From Ipomoea triloba (lineage: Eukaryota; Streptophyta; Magnoliopsida; Solanales; Convolvulaceae), in assembly GCF_003576645.1 (NCBI RefSeq), contig NC_044922.1, forward strand, positions 801,961 to 865,960: a DNA stretch of 64,000 nucleotides, written 5' to 3'. The notes below the pieces were generated by a model. The model made no database searches, was not told the origin of the DNA, and saw only the letters and a program-made list of their open reading frames with translations. The translations under genes were made by a program, and so were the position numbers. Position 1 is the stretch's first letter; each line of letters starts with the position of its first letter. Of the stretch, positions 59,732-64,000 are shown one piece after another.

Positions 59732-60415
59732 CTGTAAAAAAACGAACCAATACCTATATTCTACCCAAGAGACCAGAGATAAAATCTGTCAATTATATTG
59801 GAATTAATAGATCAAAAATATATAAACTCAACATATATATCATATATGATCAACAACAATCATTGATTCATTAGTTGTTTTAAATTGATGAATTGTTAGG
59901 TTTTGTGTTTTAATTATATTATGCTAGTTATGTATTTGTGTTGAATTATACAAATATAAATGTGTAATTCAATTATTATTTTATATTTTTAGTTGATCCA
60001 AATTCATCATTGAATTTGTTATTAAAGTCAAACTCATGGTAATGATTGACTAATTCATGAATAGCCAGTTTTATTATAATGTATGAAGTACACATTATGA
60101 GATAAATTCGTAAAGAAAAAAAACATTTATAGAATACATATCACATGTTATTACCCAATAATATATTAATATTTAACAAAAATTGATTAATATTGAATTT
60201 TTTTCCATGCTGGTAAAAATAAAAACTCAAAATGGTAATGCATTATATTAATTTTATAAAACAAAAAAGTCTTTAATTTAATAAATAATAATAATTCTCC
60301 GTTAATTAATTAAATAATTTATTTTTATGTAAAATAGAATGCGTTGGTTATTAGTTTTGGCGAGTAACATTAACTCCAAATCCCAATTCTTGAGTTGAAA
60401 TTTGTGCATTGTTTG

Positions 60416-60934
60416 ATGGAAGAAACGTGGGCGTTCAATGCGAAGAATCTATGTGGTGGAGGGGATGAAGAAGACGAAAAAAGGCGTAGATATGTCTATT
60501 ATCTTTTTTGTGCTGGCTGGGGGGGAAAGAAGAAACGATCACCCAGGGCCCAGCCGGAGATGGATGAAGACGCCGGCGGCGGCGAGAACAAAGAATTGTC
60601 GCCGGCGGCGGGTTTATTGAACCTGCAAGAAAGGGAAGAAACTGCGGCCGCTGATGAGGATGTCCATTTCAAGGACCGAGCTGATGATGAGGATGCCCAT
60701 TTCAAGGACGGAGCTGATGAGGATGCCCGTGACAAGAACCGAGCTGATGATGAGGATGCCCATTTCAATAACCGAGCTAATGATGAGGATGCCCGTGACG
60801 AGAAGGTACCGGCCGCTTTTGATCTCAACGTGCCGCCGCCGCCGGAGGAAGATGATGATCAACAAATTCACGGCGGAGGAGAGCCGCTTTTGATCTCAAC
60901 TGTGACACCAATCAAGTTTTTAATGTTAGATTAG
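60416..60934 (+). CDS. Hypothetical acidic repeat protein with FDLNVPPP motif
   Basis: An ATG-initiated frame of 172 residues; an upstream extension lacks an ATG. Not recognised as a known family. It contains GGKKKRSPR (nuclear-signal-like), then six units of 10-11 residues of the type ADDEDAHFKDR (about 78-142), then FDLNVPPPPEEDDD, which includes DLNxxP, an EAR-type repression motif. Third-position GC is high and the frame stays open through repeats, but repeat DNA can do this by chance. It lies between the two halves of a segmental duplication. Introns are possible and the C-terminus may be wrong. A nuclear regulatory role is only a guess. Confidence 0.4.
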   Translation: MEETWAFNAKNLCGGGDEEDEKRRRYVYYLFCAGWGGKKKRSPRAQPEMDEDAGGGENKELSPAAGLLNLQEREETAAADEDVHFKDRADDEDAHFKDGADEDARDKNRADDEDAHFNNRANDEDARDEKVPAAFDLNVPPPPEEDDDQQIHGGGEPLLISTVTPIKFLMLD

Positions 60935-62899
60935 ACATTTACAATTTCTAACATAAATTGATGCATTGAAAAATCAAAACAAATAATTTTACAATTGCCA
61001 GAATTATGTATAGCAACTGTGGCTAGTTCTTTCTTTGAACTAAAGAATTCTTTTTTCAGTTCTTTAAACCCAAAGAAACATATCTATGGCCCGGCGAGCT
61101 TTATCCAATTTTAAATTGTCATATCTTTGGCATTCTTTTTTTCATTAATGGATGTGAAAGACTTTGAAAGTGGGAAACAAAGCCAGCTTCTCTCACCAAT
61201 TCTTAGGTAAATTATACCATGCAATTGGATCCATCTTGCATGTAAACTATTATTCGACATTTAAATTATAGGATTACTATTCTATATGCAATGTTTCATA
61301 TAGTTGTGTGGATCACAAGAAAAGAAAAATTATTTCGATACATAAAGTGTATTATTTGAGTGCTGAAAATACATTATTTTGTATATTATCAATTTATGTA
61401 CATTCAATACACAAATAATGTACTTTTAGTATATTGAACATGTACTTTGTATTCATAGAAAATACATTATTTGAATACTGAAAGTACATTATTCTGTATA
61501 CTATCAAATAATATGCGTTCAGTACACAAATAATGTACTTTTACTATATTAAAAGTGTACCTTTTGCTGATTGTAGGCACTTTTTTGAAACTAGCGTCCC
61601 GAACAATAATACTACTATTTTCTTACCATATTCTGTATCTCTATATCTAATTTATGGTGGACCCGGTTATGATAAAACCATTAGAGGCAACAACTTACCC
61701 ATAATAGAATTAAAGGAGCCTAAAGAATTACTTCGTATAAAAAATCAAATCTTTGTAATAATTTAAAGATTTTTCTATGAAGAAATTCAAAATTTTATAT
61801 ATTATTAAAAGGAAAATAGTGCTAATTCAGGCAAAATTTGAAACTGGCACAGTAAATAATTATAGCACAAAATGGACGTAAGCTTTTGAAAAAAATAAGA
61901 ATACCAAAAATAAATCTTAAAATAACCTAACCGGATAGCAACGATAGCATTGAAGGTGTCACACGATTTAGCTCAATTGGTTCAATTGATCACCTTAAAG
62001 TCTTACTATACCAATAATATGAAAGCTTAAATCTCACTGGGAATCTGAGCCTAAATTTCATTAGTAGACCTTAACTGATAAGAGAAGATGAAGATCGGAT
62101 CATCATTAAGAGACCTTATGAAGACCCTTTACTTGACATCATTTTTTTGTATCTACTTGAATTTCTGTGGTAATAACATTTTCAAGAGCTCATTTTTACC
62201 TGCGGTTGACATATATATTCTGAATCTGTAATCTGTAAACATATAAGCTAGCTTAGCTTGGACAGTTCGATCTGATCAACATAGAAATAGAGATGCTAAA
62301 TGTGTTTGTAGTTACTATTTTTCTTTGTTCGTAGTTAATATGTTATGTGCATTTAATTTATTTACAGGCACATAAATCATTCACGACACGTACGGAATAA
62401 AGCAACTATAAACACATAATTTTTTTTTATCAAGATCCTTAATACAAGATCGACTTAGTCCATGGTATAACAATTACACCTTTTTGTTCATCTGCTACTT
62501 AAATTAATTTTGAACTTTCTGAAATTATCATTAGTTTAATTTATTTCTTTCTTTTCAAATATTTAAGGAGTCAAGGATCAAATGATACACTATATTTTTA
62601 TAATCAAAGACTCTGGGGTTAAGTTTATTATATATATTAACATTATGATTTGTTGTTTCATGTTGTAGCGTTCTGATTTAATTAAGTATTGTGAATGTCA
62701 TACAACATTGGTCTTTAAGTATTGTGAATGTCATACAACATAATGTTCCTCTTAGTCAAGCTCATTGCCTAACTCCACATCAAATTAAATGTCCAACTTA
62801 AGTTGATGTCTTACTTGAAAAGCATTACATTTTTAACTCAAAGTATTACACGTCTCACTCGAGATGGTATTAAACAAAATCCTTTTTTTATGATAAAAA
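60935..62899. other. Intergenic between the duplicated blocks
   Basis: AT-rich. A roughly 100-bp unit is repeated twice at about 61340-61555 (TACACAAATAATGTACTTTTA). A 33-bp direct repeat lies near 62690-62740 (AGTATTGTGAATGTCATACA). A tRNA-like head is at about 61960 and a lone GTCCATGGTATAA end near 62459. A 77-codon frame at 61533-61766 is not recognised. Confidence 0.5.
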
Positions 62900-63051
62900 C
62901 TAAAAAGAAAGCCAATGCATTACTTTTATAAATAAAAGTATTTAATTTAATGAATAATAATAATAATGCCTCATTAATTAATTAAATAATTTATTTGATG
63001 TAAAATATAATTCATTATTAGTTTTGGTTAGTCCTAAACTTTTGGTGTTTT

Positions 63052-63610
63052 TTTTTTCTCAAAATGGTGAAAATTTTAATTAGTAAAAATCCAACCAAAA
63101 ATTTATTGACCAAATCAACTATTACTAATAAGATCATGTGGCCTAATCATCAAAACACAGCCCAAAACCAATATTCTACCCAAGAGAGATAAAACCTATC
63201 AACTATATTGGAATTAATAGATCAAAAATAAATAATCTCAACATATCATATATGATCAAGAACAATCATTATTAATTCATTAGTTGTTTTAAAATGAATT
63301 GTTAGGTTTGTATTTTAATTATATTCTGCTATACTAGTAGTGTGTGCTTGCATTTGTGTTGAACATATAATATATAAAAATATAAATGTGCAATTCAATT
63401 ACTAGTTTATATTTTTAATTGACCCAAAATTTATCATCATTCAATTTGTTATTAAAGTCAAATTCATAATAATAATTGACTAATTCATGAATAGCTAATT
63501 TTATTGCAATGTAGGAATGGAAGTACACATTATGATGAGATAAATTCATGAAGAAAAAAAAATATTTCTAAAACATATATCACATGCTATAATCGTATAA
63601 TATATTTGAT
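63052..63610 (+). repeat. Segmental duplication, copy 2 (pair at 58858-60180)
   Basis: Uninterrupted copy; gives the empty sites for the two insertions in copy 1. Divergence by scattered substitutions and small indels suggests an old event. Confidence 0.85.
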
Positions 63611-63981
63611 AGGGAATATACCCTATTATACCGACATGCACGTATTAAGGGTTCGATCAGATTCGACTATATATCCCTGCAGTAAGGATCCTTTCCGACC
63701 CTAAAGGAGTACGTATTGACTAACCCGACCTAAAGATTACTTCCCTGATTGGCTAAAGAAACTCATGTTCCTACCTTTTTGCGCTCGGCCCCGACATGAG
63801 TGATTGACCTCGGTCCCAAACCCTAGAGCTAGCCCTTAAAGGCACACTTTACCCGTGACACGTGATCCGAGCATGATAGCTATTGGCTAATTAATCAGGT
63901 ATCCCACTACATGTGGACGCATTACCTTGGACCCTTAGTCCGCCCAGTGCATCAATGACACGTGGCACGTGGTGTACATGA
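63611..63981. other. Less AT-rich block, possibly LTR-type DNA
   Basis: The block begins ATAGGGAATATACCC and has a composition unlike the DNA before it (TCCGACCCTAAAGG, GACACGTGGCACGTGG). No pair is in the window, so an LTR assignment is only a guess. Confidence 0.3.
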
Positions 63982-64000
63982 CCCCCCCCCCCCCCCCCCC
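63982..64000. repeat. Poly-C run at window end
   Basis: Nineteen C's to the last base. The tract may go on beyond the window. It is unlike any other homopolymer here, which are all A or T. Confidence 0.9.

Larger units (their letters stand above)
58858..60180 (+). repeat. Segmental duplication, copy 1 (pair at 63052-63610)
   Basis: Shares with 63052-63610, in the same order and orientation, AATCCAACCAAA, TATTCTACCCAAGAGA, TATTGGAATTAATAGATC, ATTCATTAGTTGTTTTAA and TGACTAATTCATGAATAGC. Copy 1 is longer by two insertions (58927-59336 and 59399-59731) absent from copy 2. A second paired block is 60235-60360 with 62900-63040 (AATTAATTAAATAATTTATT). Confidence 0.85.

Noticed and set aside
60499..60871. 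Minus-strand frames opposite the acidic repeat protein
   Set aside because: Antisense of repeat DNA, Ser/Ala-rich or Ile-rich reading with no family likeness.

Overview
The window is nuclear DNA from a flowering plant. Genes are split by GT-AG introns, coding sequence sits in AT-rich DNA with many (TA)n and (AAT)n microsatellites, and small DNA transposons and tRNA-derived SINEs are abundant. Protein families and gene structures (class III terpene synthase exons, phytocystatins, AGO4-type Argonaute, eEF1B-beta, calmodulin) fit a eudicot, probably an asterid. I cannot fix the species from the sequence.

Layout. 1-3.4 kb: the last four exons of a TPS-b-type terpene synthase (+) whose 5' part lies before the window; its introns are full of repeats. 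3.4-11 kb: repeats, including an apparently exact 1,848-bp tandem duplication (6470-8317 and 8319-10166) joined by a single N, probably an assembly join. 11-21.3 kb: three phytocystatin-like genes in tandem (+). The third is a normal cystatin; the first two have lost the inhibitory loops. 22.5-25.9 kb: NC2-alpha/DRAP1-type histone-fold corepressor (-). 29.5-33.8 kb: UBA-domain protein with a 5'-UTR intron (+). 35.1-37.0 kb: eEF1B beta-type subunit (+). 37.6-42.6 kb: an intact C48 (ULP1-like) SUMO-protease-type gene (-) facing, tail to tail, a scrambled pseudogene copy of its own 3' exons (+). 44.0-50.7 kb: AGO4-clade Argonaute (-), 22 coding exons, complete. 55.6-57.0 kb: calmodulin (+). 58.9-63.6 kb: a diverged segmental duplication with two insertions dated by an empty site, plus a small acidic-repeat open reading frame carrying a DLNxxP motif. 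The window ends in a run of C.

Most genes here are unrelated housekeeping or regulatory genes (transcription, translation, SUMO/ubiquitin, RNA-directed DNA methylation, calcium signalling); only the cystatins form a true tandem family. Exon boundaries were read by hand from splice sites and reading-frame continuity. Summed exon lengths are whole codons for AGO4 (908 aa), ULP1-like (385 aa), eEF1B (222 aa), calmodulin (149 aa), NC2-alpha (281 aa) and the three cystatins (83, 83, 115 aa).

The strongest leads are: two cystatin-like genes lacking every papain-contact element; a repeat family with shared GTGGACC-type termini but a different minisatellite in each copy; the tail-to-tail ULP1 gene/pseudogene pair; and the terpene synthase with unusual residues in two metal/diphosphate motifs.
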